Of a stretch of 64,000 nucleotides of DNA, positions 18,701-25,213 are shown piece by piece. The notes beneath the pieces were generated by a model. It ran no database searches and was not told the DNA's origin. It saw nothing but the letters and a program-made list of their open reading frames with translations. Where the stretch lies: the NCBI RefSeq assembly GCF_008017535.1, contig NZ_VRUA01000003.1, positions 1 through 64,000 on the forward strand, read 5' to 3'. Position 1 is the first letter of the stretch, and every line of letters begins with the position of its first letter. A program made the position numbers and the translations under genes. Source of the stretch: Ottowia flava. Its GTDB lineage: Bacteria; Pseudomonadota; Gammaproteobacteria; Burkholderiales; Burkholderiaceae_C.

Positions 18701-18750
18701 TGGCCGGCCTGCTGGGGTTGTTGGGCCGGCGCCGTTGGCGCACCGCCTGA
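15742..18750 (+). CDS. Large surface protein with ~6 putative-Ig repeats and IPTL-CTERM anchor
   Basis: A 1002-residue secreted protein. An N-terminal hydrophobic segment (about residues 37-52, ALALPSVSHA) looks like a signal peptide with a long basic leader. Roughly six ~90-residue repeats follow from about residue 190 to 740, each with (V/T)GxAYSQ.., SGG.APY.., LPAGL.L, GxxSGTPTAxG and a terminal AYTL.V; these are putative Ig (He_PIG-type) domains typical of surface adhesins. The C-terminus is VVVPTLGAWALALL plus a short hydrophobic helix and RRRWR, matching the IPTL-CTERM sorting signal processed by exosortase H. No exosortase is in the window. The start at 15742 is preferred over 15664, which has no ribosome-binding site. 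Confidence 0.8.
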   Translation: MWKLVQTAWRQVCASAGDVCINPPPALPRRLGGGLRRAAAAGAMALALPSVSHAFDGGFSVVDQTIQGTGCPVAFISQSSSGTASVQFISYDRQAGGSVWNVNSIQSYPTYVPPGSPPGTPPSGGPVTVADLEACGLSNVINLAQNGADGPSRAADAYMGFSFRATQSGVIYDYEVAIKGASGTQVVNTRTPVSAPTIVLAPAALPGSTVGVAYSQTVTASGGVAPYSFALTGALPAGLAFNSVTGVLSGTPSTAGSFPISVSATDSGVHLGSQSYVLNVAPPTITVTPVSVPAGTVGVGYSQSVSATGGIAPYTYGVAGGALPAGLSLSTIGLITGVPTAGGSFNFTLRATSNSTGVGAPHSGTRSYTLVINPPTIGVTPATLPAATAGAAYSQNLSASGGTAGYTFAVTAGTLPPGMTLSSAGVLSGTSTASNTFNFTVTATDSSTGTGPYPGSRAYTLQVMAPGVTVLPATLPNGAVGSAYSQSFSATGGTAPYTYSLAVGPLPPGLTLSAGVLSGTPTSGGTFSFSVRAIDATTGPAAPYSGERAYTVTIGPPTITVAPSTLPSAAVASTYSQTVTASGGTAPYQYTVTAGALPAGLALSTAGVISGTPTAAGSFNFTVSARDSSAGAGPYTGSQAYTLTVSAPTITLTPGTLAAAAVGSAYSQTLTASGGVSPYTYSVSAGALPAGLALSPAGVLSGTPTAGGDFIFSVRARDSSTGTGAPFEATVAYTLTVAKAAQTLTFPAQSPASHTYASAGTFAINPPATSDAPANPVRPIVYSSLTTGVCTVAGTTVTMVASGACTLAADQAGDTSYLAAAQVTQTVMIDGIKSFSGTTVPGPGGTAGPASASFTGGGAACGFDAAGTGFEAASAAPPPGKVLPQGMFRFRLTGCDTGSTVTMTVTWPQAVGEYGKYGRETVGAAGSTWFTPPGLAISGNSASFTITDGGVGDGDGADGVIADPTGPLAAAPPVVVPTLGAWALALLAGLLGLLGRRRWRTA

Positions 18751-19131
18751 CCGCGCGGCGCGGCTGACGTCCGCAATGGCGGGGCGTTTACCCGCGCACC
18801 TACCCAAGGCGGGTGCGAAGCGGGGCTGAAGCGCTGCGGAGGTCGGGGCTACGGCAGGCATCAGCGGTGCGACGAGATGGGCAGGGCCAGCGCCCCGACT
18901 GTCAGGCGCACGGCGGGGCTGCACTGACGGCATAACAGGGTTGGACGGGTGGATCGGCCCGCGCTGGCAGACGCTGGCCCTGTCTCGCCGGCATCAATCT
19001 CGGGCGGAGGTTTTCAAGATTTTTTGGCCTCCAGCCCTACAGCCATATGCGCAAACAGCTTCCAAAAAGATAGCAGATGTCGATGGGCCAGGCCGCGCGC
19101 GAGGGTGCCGTGGCCTCAGGCTTCGCCCGTC
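18751..19131. other. Intergenic region between convergent genes
   Basis: A 381-bp gap holding one dispersed repeat (19011-19076) and otherwise GC-rich sequence with no recognisable gene, RNA or terminator. Confidence 0.4.
19011..19076 (+). repeat. Dispersed intergenic repeat, copy 9
   Basis: One of the clearest forward copies: TTTTTTGGCCTCCAGCCC, TACAGCCATATGCGC, then AAACAGCTTCCAAAAAGATAG. Confidence 0.85.
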
Positions 19132-20355
19132 TCAGCAGCCTGTGCCCGCCCTCAGGCGCGCCGCGCGGCCGTCGGTGTCGGGGTGGGTGCTGAGCCAGTC
19201 GAAGGACGGGCCCTTGCGCGCCTCGGAAGTTGGCGCGACCTGCGAGGCGCGGCGCCGCGGGGCCGACGCCTTCGCTTGAGCCGCGGACGCGACGGGTGCC
19301 GCCGATTCCGGCGCATCCGATTCGTCCTCATCGCTGCCGCGTGAGAACTGGTCCAGCGACTGCAGCAGATCGGCCATGGGCGCGGTGGGCAGGCCGCGGC
19401 GGGCCATCAGCGCGATGGCGTAGCAGTCGGACTCGGCCTCATGCCCACGCTGGTAGGCCAGGCCGGTGAGCGCCGTGGCGCCCATTTGCACCAGCGTGGA
19501 CACGTCGCCCAGCGCCAGACCCAGGCCGGCGTTCAGCACGCCTTGCTCGACCACCATGCGCGTGGTGTGGCGGTGCTCGACGTGACCGATCTCGTGCGCC
19601 AGCACGCCCAGCAGTGCGGCATCGCCGGTGCCGGGGATGCGGGCGGCGTCCTTCACCATGGCGTCGGTCATGACGATGGTGCCGCCGGGCAGGGCGAAGG
19701 CGTTGGGCGGCATGCCGGAGCGAAATTCCAGCGTGTAGCGCGGCCGGTAGTCGCTGTAGCGGCGCTGCACCGGGTCGATGGCGCTCACCAGCTGGTCGAA
19801 TTCGGCGCGCAGCGCGTCCTGCCGCGCCTTGGGCAGCTGCGTGGGTTTGACGTACTGCTCGTCGATCTCTTTCATGGCGCGGTCGGTCAGCGCCAGTTCC
19901 CAGCTGACCGGCACGTGGCGTGTGATCTGCGCCGCCGCCCAGGGCGTTCCCCAGCGGTAGAAGGCCCACACCCCCACCACCGCCACCACCAGCACGCCCA
20001 GCAGCACCGGCCACTGCGTCTGCATGCGCTCGGCCAGACTGCGGCGGTGGCGTGCGGCAGCCAGCGCGGCCTGCCAGCCGGCCACGTCGTCCACCTGCAG
20101 GCTGCCATGCGGCCCCAGGTCGACCGCCACGCGCGGCGGCGCGTGCCCGGCCGACCAGCGTTCGGGCCAGCCGACCTCGCCTGGCGCCAGCTCCAGCCGC
20201 TCCCGGTCGCCGTCCAGCGCTTTCAGCAGCAGACGGGCACCAGCCGGGTCCGGCCGCAGCGCGATCTGGACAGGGCGCGCGCGCGAACTGCGGCCGTCAA
20301 ACCACTGCGCGGACAGCACGCGGGGCGGATCGGCGGGGGTGGCGGAAGCGTTCAT
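19132..20355 (-). CDS. M48-family metalloprotease
   Basis: A 407-residue membrane-anchored protease. An N-terminal cytoplasmic region (about 1-105) is followed by one membrane segment (WPVLLGVLVVAVVGVWAFY, about 108-126) and a peptidase domain with the zinc motif HEIGH at 254-258 and the later HEAESDCYAIALM ligand region. The C-terminal ~80 residues are low-complexity (Ala/Ser/Glu) before a conserved FDWLSTHPDTDGRAARL. It starts 17 bp after the DUF898 gene on the same strand. This DUF898-M48 pairing recurs in proteobacteria, suggesting the protease acts with that membrane protein; the substrate is unknown. Confidence 0.85.
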   Translation of the reverse strand: MNASATPADPPRVLSAQWFDGRSSRARPVQIALRPDPAGARLLLKALDGDRERLELAPGEVGWPERWSAGHAPPRVAVDLGPHGSLQVDDVAGWQAALAAARHRRSLAERMQTQWPVLLGVLVVAVVGVWAFYRWGTPWAAAQITRHVPVSWELALTDRAMKEIDEQYVKPTQLPKARQDALRAEFDQLVSAIDPVQRRYSDYRPRYTLEFRSGMPPNAFALPGGTIVMTDAMVKDAARIPGTGDAALLGVLAHEIGHVEHRHTTRMVVEQGVLNAGLGLALGDVSTLVQMGATALTGLAYQRGHEAESDCYAIALMARRGLPTAPMADLLQSLDQFSRGSDEDESDAPESAAPVASAAQAKASAPRRRASQVAPTSEARKGPSFDWLSTHPDTDGRAARLRAGTGC

Positions 20356-20372
20356 GGCGTGCGCGGGGCGTG

Positions 20373-21614
20373 TCAGCCGATCAGGTCCAGCCCGAAGGCG
20401 TCGGCCGCGGCATCGCCAAAGGCGCCCTGCTGCTTGACCAGCTCCCCCACCAACTGGTCGGTACCGCCTTTGATGTACAGCGTGACCGAGCCGACCTTGG
20501 CCGCGTATTCGCTGGCCACCGCAAACGGGCGGTAAAAGCCCAGCGTGACGATGGACAGCAGCAGGTTCTTGACCTTCAGCCAAACGTAGGCGCCGGTTCT
20601 GAGCGAGGTCTTGCTGCGCGCGATCTGCGCCACGCCGATGTTGTTCCAGACCAGTTGGAACATGCGCGCCTCTCGGTAAGCGCGCGCTGGCACCGTCAGC
20701 AGAAACATCAGCACGATCATGACCACGAACGTCAGGAAGCCGACGAGGATGGCCACCACGATGTTGTTGATCGCCCACTCCTTGATCAGATAGCCCACCG
20801 CCACGGTGACGGTGCTGAAGGTCAGGGCCACCACAACCATCGCGATCAAGAAGAACAGCGCTGTCGCCAGCCAGACCTTGACGAAGTCGGTGTACACCGG
20901 CTTCCAGCGCCCGACCTGCCCGCCGATGCGCGCGCGCGCCACCAGTAGGCGCCGGTAGTTGTATTCGAGCCGGATCACGCACAGCAGCGTCAGCACCACG
21001 GCCAGCCCAACCAGGCTCAGCACCGCGGCGGTGGGTGCCGGCAGGCGCATCGGGGGCTCGGTGCCGGCCACGCTCGCGGGCGGCTGCGGCGAGATGGCGC
21101 CGCCAATGAAGAACACGGCTGCCCAGACGGCGGCGATGGCAAACACCGGCCAGCTGGCCAGGTAAACCTCTTTCCAGCTGGCGGTGAACGCCAGGCGGAT
21201 GCCCCGCCAGCGCGTGGCGCCCAGCCGAAACCGCATGGCACTGGCCCATAGAAACGGCGTCAGCGCGGCAAAGCCGAACATCAGCAGACTGGCCGCCAGC
21301 TCCTGGCCGGTGTTCTTGGCCAGCTCGTACGCCAGGTAGAGCGCGGCAAACGCCAGAAAGCCCAGCACCATGCGCCGCTGCTCGGCCACAAATTCCAGCG
21401 GGCTGCCCGCCACCTGCGTGTGGCTGTAGAAATACTGCGCCGTGCGCCGCCGCGCCCAGGGGGTGTAGATGCCCAGTGTGATGATCGACAGCAGCACGTT
21501 GACGATCCAGACGCGGAAGTACTCGCGGCCGGTGCCGGTGAATTCGACGGCGTGGGCCTCAATACGGGTGTTGCCCCTGGTCAGGCCTGCGCTACCTGGT
21601 GGATTGCTTGTCAT
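20373..21614 (-). CDS. YjgN family (DUF898) polytopic membrane protein
   Basis: A 413-residue protein with ~8 hydrophobic segments. The DUF898 signature appears twice: near the N-terminus (FRVWIVNVLLSIITLGIYTPWARRR) and near the C-terminus (LKVKNLLLSIVTLGFYRPFA), with a third partial version between, suggesting internal duplication. Function is unknown; a transport or envelope role is inferred only from topology. It is the first gene of a two-gene operon with the M48 protease. The start is the ATG at 21612-21614, with AGGGAACAGC upstream on the minus strand. Confidence 0.85.
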   Translation of the reverse strand: MTSNPPGSAGLTRGNTRIEAHAVEFTGTGREYFRVWIVNVLLSIITLGIYTPWARRRTAQYFYSHTQVAGSPLEFVAEQRRMVLGFLAFAALYLAYELAKNTGQELAASLLMFGFAALTPFLWASAMRFRLGATRWRGIRLAFTASWKEVYLASWPVFAIAAVWAAVFFIGGAISPQPPASVAGTEPPMRLPAPTAAVLSLVGLAVVLTLLCVIRLEYNYRRLLVARARIGGQVGRWKPVYTDFVKVWLATALFFLIAMVVVALTFSTVTVAVGYLIKEWAINNIVVAILVGFLTFVVMIVLMFLLTVPARAYREARMFQLVWNNIGVAQIARSKTSLRTGAYVWLKVKNLLLSIVTLGFYRPFAVASEYAAKVGSVTLYIKGGTDQLVGELVKQQGAFGDAAADAFGLDLIG

Positions 21615-21695
21615 CGCGCTGTTCCCTCGTGCTGTTCTTGGGTGCGCAGTGTAGCGGTGGGGTTTTTGGCCACCGCGCGGCGCGGCGCCGCACAG

Positions 21696-21745
21696 GGACT
21701 CTTCCCAGTAGGAGGACTACCAGCTGGGAACCGTCCGGATTGTTC
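21696..21745 (+). promoter_or_regulatory. Upstream element shared with the HNH-toxin gene (copy A)
   Basis: Contains GGAC, TTCCCA (21702-21707), 12 nt, CCAGCTGGGAAC (21720-21731), 9 nt, TGTTC (21741-21745). TTCCCAG and CTGGGAA form an imperfect inverted repeat. The same modules, with spacers of 13 and 8 nt, lie at 56897-56946 on the other strand upstream of the HNH toxin gene. The element ends 57 bp before the GTG start of the calpain-like gene. GGGAAC could be the -35 of an ECF-sigma promoter, or the inverted repeat an operator; both are inferences. Confidence 0.6.
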
Positions 21746-21802
21746 GGCGGGGCCCTTGCGCCGAGGATAGGGGTGTCTTTTCTGACCCCCAGGAGTTCCG
21801 CC

Positions 21803-22810
21803 GTGACCGCCATTGCACCTGCCCGCACCCTTCCGACGATCGATCAAGGTACGCACCAGCGCGCGGACGCGGGCAAGGGCGGGGTCGAAATCGGCTGGCG
21901 CGTCGACCAGCACGGCTCGCAATTGCTGCAACGCCTGGGCGGGCCGGCCTCTGGCCAGGAGGGTCGACCAACGATTCCTCCCAGCGATCCGACGCCGGTC
22001 GACCAGCGCCGCTACGACGCCAGCGATCTGTACGGTGCCACGGGCAAGCCATCGGCTGCCGACATTCAGCAGGACCGCCTGGGCGATTGCTTTTTCATCG
22101 CCACGGCGGGGGCGGTGGCCAACGAATCGCCCGAGCGCATCCAAGACGCGATCTCCTACAACGAGGAGACCGGCAACTTCAGCGTCAAGCTCTACGATGG
22201 CAAGGACTGGGTCGACGTGGAGGTCACGCAGGCAGAAATCCAGGACAACATCGACCGCGGCGGTGGCAGCCGGCTGGACAACGGGGACGCCGATGCGCCC
22301 ATCTGGCCGGCGGTGATGGAAACCGCTTATGCCAAATTGCGCGGAGGTACGCTGGACAAGGGCTACGAAGAGCTCAACAAGGGCGGCAAGGCGCGCGACG
22401 CGATGGAAACGCTGACCGGCAGCCGCGGCGACGATATTTCCTCAGGCATGGTGTCGCTGCTCGGCGAGAAATTCGTTGAGAACCAGATCCGACAAGCGCT
22501 GGAAGACGGGCGGCCCGTCACGCTGTCGACGGACCCGGAGAAGACCTGCAACTGGCTGCAAGGCGTGCTGGGCTGCCAGGACGCTCCGCAGGACGGCCTG
22601 GCGGACAATCATGTCTATGTCGTCGAGAGCATTTACACCAACGACAGCGGGGACGTCATGGTGAGGCTGCGCAACCCATGGCAGCAGAACTCGGCCGGCT
22701 CGGTGGGCGAGGACACGGCCGCCAACAGTGACAGCGCCTTCATCGAGGTCAAACTGTCCGACATCGTCCGCGACGGGGGCTTCGAATATTTCAACATTGG
22801 GCCTCAGTGA
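21803..22810 (+). CDS. Calpain-like (C2) cysteine protease, putative secreted effector/toxin
   Basis: A 335-residue protein. The calpain/PalB active-site signature QDRLGDCFF gives Gln90 and catalytic Cys96; His270 in ADNHVYVVES and Asn291 in RLRNPW complete the triad. The first ~80 residues are hydrophilic and probably disordered, with no Sec signal and no membrane segment, as in cytosol-synthesised effectors exported by specialised systems. The GTG start has AGGAG 7 nt upstream. A small gene follows 7 bp downstream and may encode the immunity protein. The upstream element is shared with the HNH toxin at 56833. The protease assignment is strong; the toxin role is inferred from context. Confidence 0.8.
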   Translation: MTAIAPARTLPTIDQGTHQRADAGKGGVEIGWRVDQHGSQLLQRLGGPASGQEGRPTIPPSDPTPVDQRRYDASDLYGATGKPSAADIQQDRLGDCFFIATAGAVANESPERIQDAISYNEETGNFSVKLYDGKDWVDVEVTQAEIQDNIDRGGGSRLDNGDADAPIWPAVMETAYAKLRGGTLDKGYEELNKGGKARDAMETLTGSRGDDISSGMVSLLGEKFVENQIRQALEDGRPVTLSTDPEKTCNWLQGVLGCQDAPQDGLADNHVYVVESIYTNDSGDVMVRLRNPWQQNSAGSVGEDTAANSDSAFIEVKLSDIVRDGGFEYFNIGPQ

Positions 22811-22817
22811 GGGCGGG

Positions 22818-23267
22818 ATGCGCCGACGCTCCTGGCTCCATGCCTTCGCCGTCGCTGCGGCCACGCCGCATGCCACACTGCGCGCCATGAACCCATCTGC
22901 CGAACCTACCCCTGTTTTCCCACTGCTGGAGCAGGTGTCGCCCGACCGCTTCAGTGGGCCGATGCGGGCCATGGAGACGGGGCCACTGGCGCTGCTGCCG
23001 CCGGGCATGGTGGTCACCCAGCGCCACTGCTACCTCGCCAAGCATGGCACCTGGGTCGCCTACGTACAGCAGGCCGAGCAGGCGGCGCGCGCTTGGCAGG
23101 GCGTGCGGCAGCCGATTCCCGGGCGGCGCGTGGGCCTTGATCTGCTTGAGTGGTGGCGTTCGGCCAGCGGCGATCGTGCCGAGGCCCTGACGATGACGAC
23201 GCAGCCCGTGGACGAGCTCGGCCACTATCTGCTCGGCTACTTCAGGCTGGCCGAGCGCAAGGGCTGA
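22818..23267 (+). CDS. Hypothetical protein, candidate immunity partner of the calpain-like protease
   Basis: A 149-residue protein, or 126 if the in-frame ATG at 22887 is used. The longer form begins MRRRSWLHAFAVAAATPHATLRA, which could be a short export signal; GAGGGCGGG lies upstream and the gap to the protease stop is only 7 bp, so coupling is likely. The body (LEQVSPDRFSGPMRAMETG, VAYVQQAEQAARAWQ, LGHYLLGYFRLAERKG) matches no family I recognise. Its position directly after a probable toxin is the main reason to propose immunity. Confidence 0.6.
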   Translation: MRRRSWLHAFAVAAATPHATLRAMNPSAEPTPVFPLLEQVSPDRFSGPMRAMETGPLALLPPGMVVTQRHCYLAKHGTWVAYVQQAEQAARAWQGVRQPIPGRRVGLDLLEWWRSASGDRAEALTMTTQPVDELGHYLLGYFRLAERKG

Positions 23268-23273
23268 GCGGAC

Positions 23274-24929
23274 TCAGTCGTTGCCCGGCGCCATCGCCTG
23301 GATGCGTTCGACGTGCGCCAGCAGCGAGCGTTTGGCCACCGGCCAGACGCGGGGCGGCACGTCGTCGTAGGCCTTGGCGACCCAGTCGTCCATGGTGCCG
23401 TCGGGGTCGGCGCGCATCACGGCCATCACCTTCGCTTCGCGCGCCAGACGGTGCTGCTTCAGGTGGGCGATCACCTGGCCCGCGCTGCCCAGCACGTAGC
23501 CGTGCGCGGGCAGGATGAAGTCGACGCCTTCGCCCGCTGCAATGGCGGCCAGCCGGTCCAGCGAATCCAGGTAGTCGTTCATGTTGCCGTCGGGCGGGTC
23601 GACCACGGTGGTGCTGCCGTTCAGGATGTGGTCGCCCGAGAACAGCAGGCCGTCTTCCTGCAGCACCAGGCACAGGTGGTTGGCGGCGTGGCCAGGCGTG
23701 TGTTCCACCCGCAGGGTATGGGTGATTTCGCCCTCCGGCCCTACAGCGGTCAGCGCAAGCAGCTCCTGATTTTGTAGCTCACGGTCGGGCGTGAACTCGC
23801 TGTTGGCACGCGCCGTGGGTTGCGACGACAGGCCCAGGATCGGCGGTTTCGGCTCGCTGCACAACGCCTGCAGCGGCTTGGCGCCGGGCGAATGGTCGGC
23901 GTGCGAATGGGTGCAGACGATGTAGCGGATCTTGTCTCCCGCGGCCCGCCACAGACGCTCGATGTGCGCCGGGTCGGCCGGGCCCGGGTCGATCGCGATG
24001 TAGCCGGTGCGCGGGTCGCCCACCAGGTAGCTGTTGGTGCCCGGGCCGGTCATGAAGCCGGGGTTGGGCGCGGTCAGGCGCTGCACGTTCTTGAGCAGCG
24101 CGACCGGTTGCTCGGCCTGCCAGTCGAGGTGGTGCAGTTGCTGGCCGTCGGGGCTGACCAGTTCCAGCTCGCCAAACGGCGCTTCGTGCTCCATGTAGCG
24201 CGCGTCCTTGCCGGCCAGCCAGCCGGCGCGCGGGCTGCTGGTCCACAGTGGCTGTTCGCTCGCGCAGGCGGCCAGCACGCTGGCCACGTCGGGGTATTTC
24301 TGCAGCCGCTCCAGCGTGCGGATGGTCGGGAAGATGATGAAGAACTGGCCCGCTTGGTGGCGCTCCAGCGCATCGGCCGGGCGCACCCACACGGGCTCGA
24401 ACTGCTCGGTCTCGTCGGCCACCGGCGTCTGGCCGTCGGGCATGCGCGCCACCAGAAAGGGCACGTCAAAGCGGCGCGGCAGGTCGCGGTCGGTGATCCA
24501 GTGCGCCAGCACGTAGACGTCGGCGGCGGCCAGCGTCAGCCCGCGGGCAACGCATTGGGCCAGCAGCGGCTGGTGGCGGTCGAGCGCCGCCACGTCGGCG
24601 GCGGTGGCGGGCGTGCCGCCGTCTGTATGGCGCGCCAGCAGCACGCCCAGCTCTTCAAAGCTTTCGCGGATCGCGGCGATGGCCTGCGTCAGGTGCTCAT
24701 TGCTTTGCGTTGGGCGGCGCGTGGCCTGGGCGTGCGCCTGCGCGTCGGCCGCGTCGATGCCGCCACCGGGGAACACGTAGGCGCCGGGCGCGAAGCTGGC
24801 CGTCATCGACCGCCGCGTCATCAGCACTTCCAGCCCCTGTTCGCCATCGCGAAGCAGCAGCACGGTGGCGGCAGGACGGGTGGGCGCGGGCTCGCGCTGC
24901 GGGTGCAGGAGTTGGCTGGGGCGTGGCAT
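23274..24929 (-). CDS. Nudix hydrolase / metallo-beta-lactamase fusion protein
   Basis: A 551-residue two-domain protein. Residues ~15-230 are Nudix-like (PGAYVFPGGGID, then AIRESFEELGVLLA). Residues ~290-540 are a metallo-beta-lactamase-fold hydrolase with HSHADH (H341, H343, D345, H346), VEHTPGHAAN and FSGDHIL, as in LACTB2-like enzymes. LACTB2 is an RNase; related proteins hydrolyse thioesters. The fusion suggests processing of a nucleotide- or CoA-linked compound, but the substrate is unknown. Residues ~383-401 (RELQNQELLALTAVGPEGE) are encoded by an in-frame dispersed repeat. The ATG at 24927-24929 is preferred to an upstream TTG. Confidence 0.85.
   Translation of the reverse strand: MPRPSQLLHPQREPAPTRPAATVLLLRDGEQGLEVLMTRRSMTASFAPGAYVFPGGGIDAADAQAHAQATRRPTQSNEHLTQAIAAIRESFEELGVLLARHTDGGTPATAADVAALDRHQPLLAQCVARGLTLAAADVYVLAHWITDRDLPRRFDVPFLVARMPDGQTPVADETEQFEPVWVRPADALERHQAGQFFIIFPTIRTLERLQKYPDVASVLAACASEQPLWTSSPRAGWLAGKDARYMEHEAPFGELELVSPDGQQLHHLDWQAEQPVALLKNVQRLTAPNPGFMTGPGTNSYLVGDPRTGYIAIDPGPADPAHIERLWRAAGDKIRYIVCTHSHADHSPGAKPLQALCSEPKPPILGLSSQPTARANSEFTPDRELQNQELLALTAVGPEGEITHTLRVEHTPGHAANHLCLVLQEDGLLFSGDHILNGSTTVVDPPDGNMNDYLDSLDRLAAIAAGEGVDFILPAHGYVLGSAGQVIAHLKQHRLAREAKVMAVMRADPDGTMDDWVAKAYDDVPPRVWPVAKRSLLAHVERIQAMAPGND
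23727..23782 (+). repeat. Dispersed repeat, copy 10, inside a coding sequence
   Basis: Forward copy (CCCTCCGGCCCTACAGC, then GCGCAAGCAGCTCCTGATT) inside the metallo-beta-lactamase domain of the fusion gene, preserving its frame. Confidence 0.75.
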
Positions 24930-25213
24930 GCGGCGGATTATGGGTGCAGGCAAGGCGCGGGGCTGTCGCGCGTGGTTGGCGCATGGCGTTCGGGTCGCCG
25001 GACACGGGGACGCGCCCGTCCAAGCGTCGATTTTTCACGGCTGCTCAGGGGAAATCAGTAGGGGTGACGTACTTTAGGTCGGGTCGCGCGGCCTCACGTC
25101 ATAATCCGGGGCGGTGGCCAAATACCCGGGGTTGTAGCGTTGTGTTGCGGCGCCAATGCGATGCGTTGGGCGGTACGGCGCCGAGCACCGAATAGGAATA
25201 GGGAGTGAGGTGA

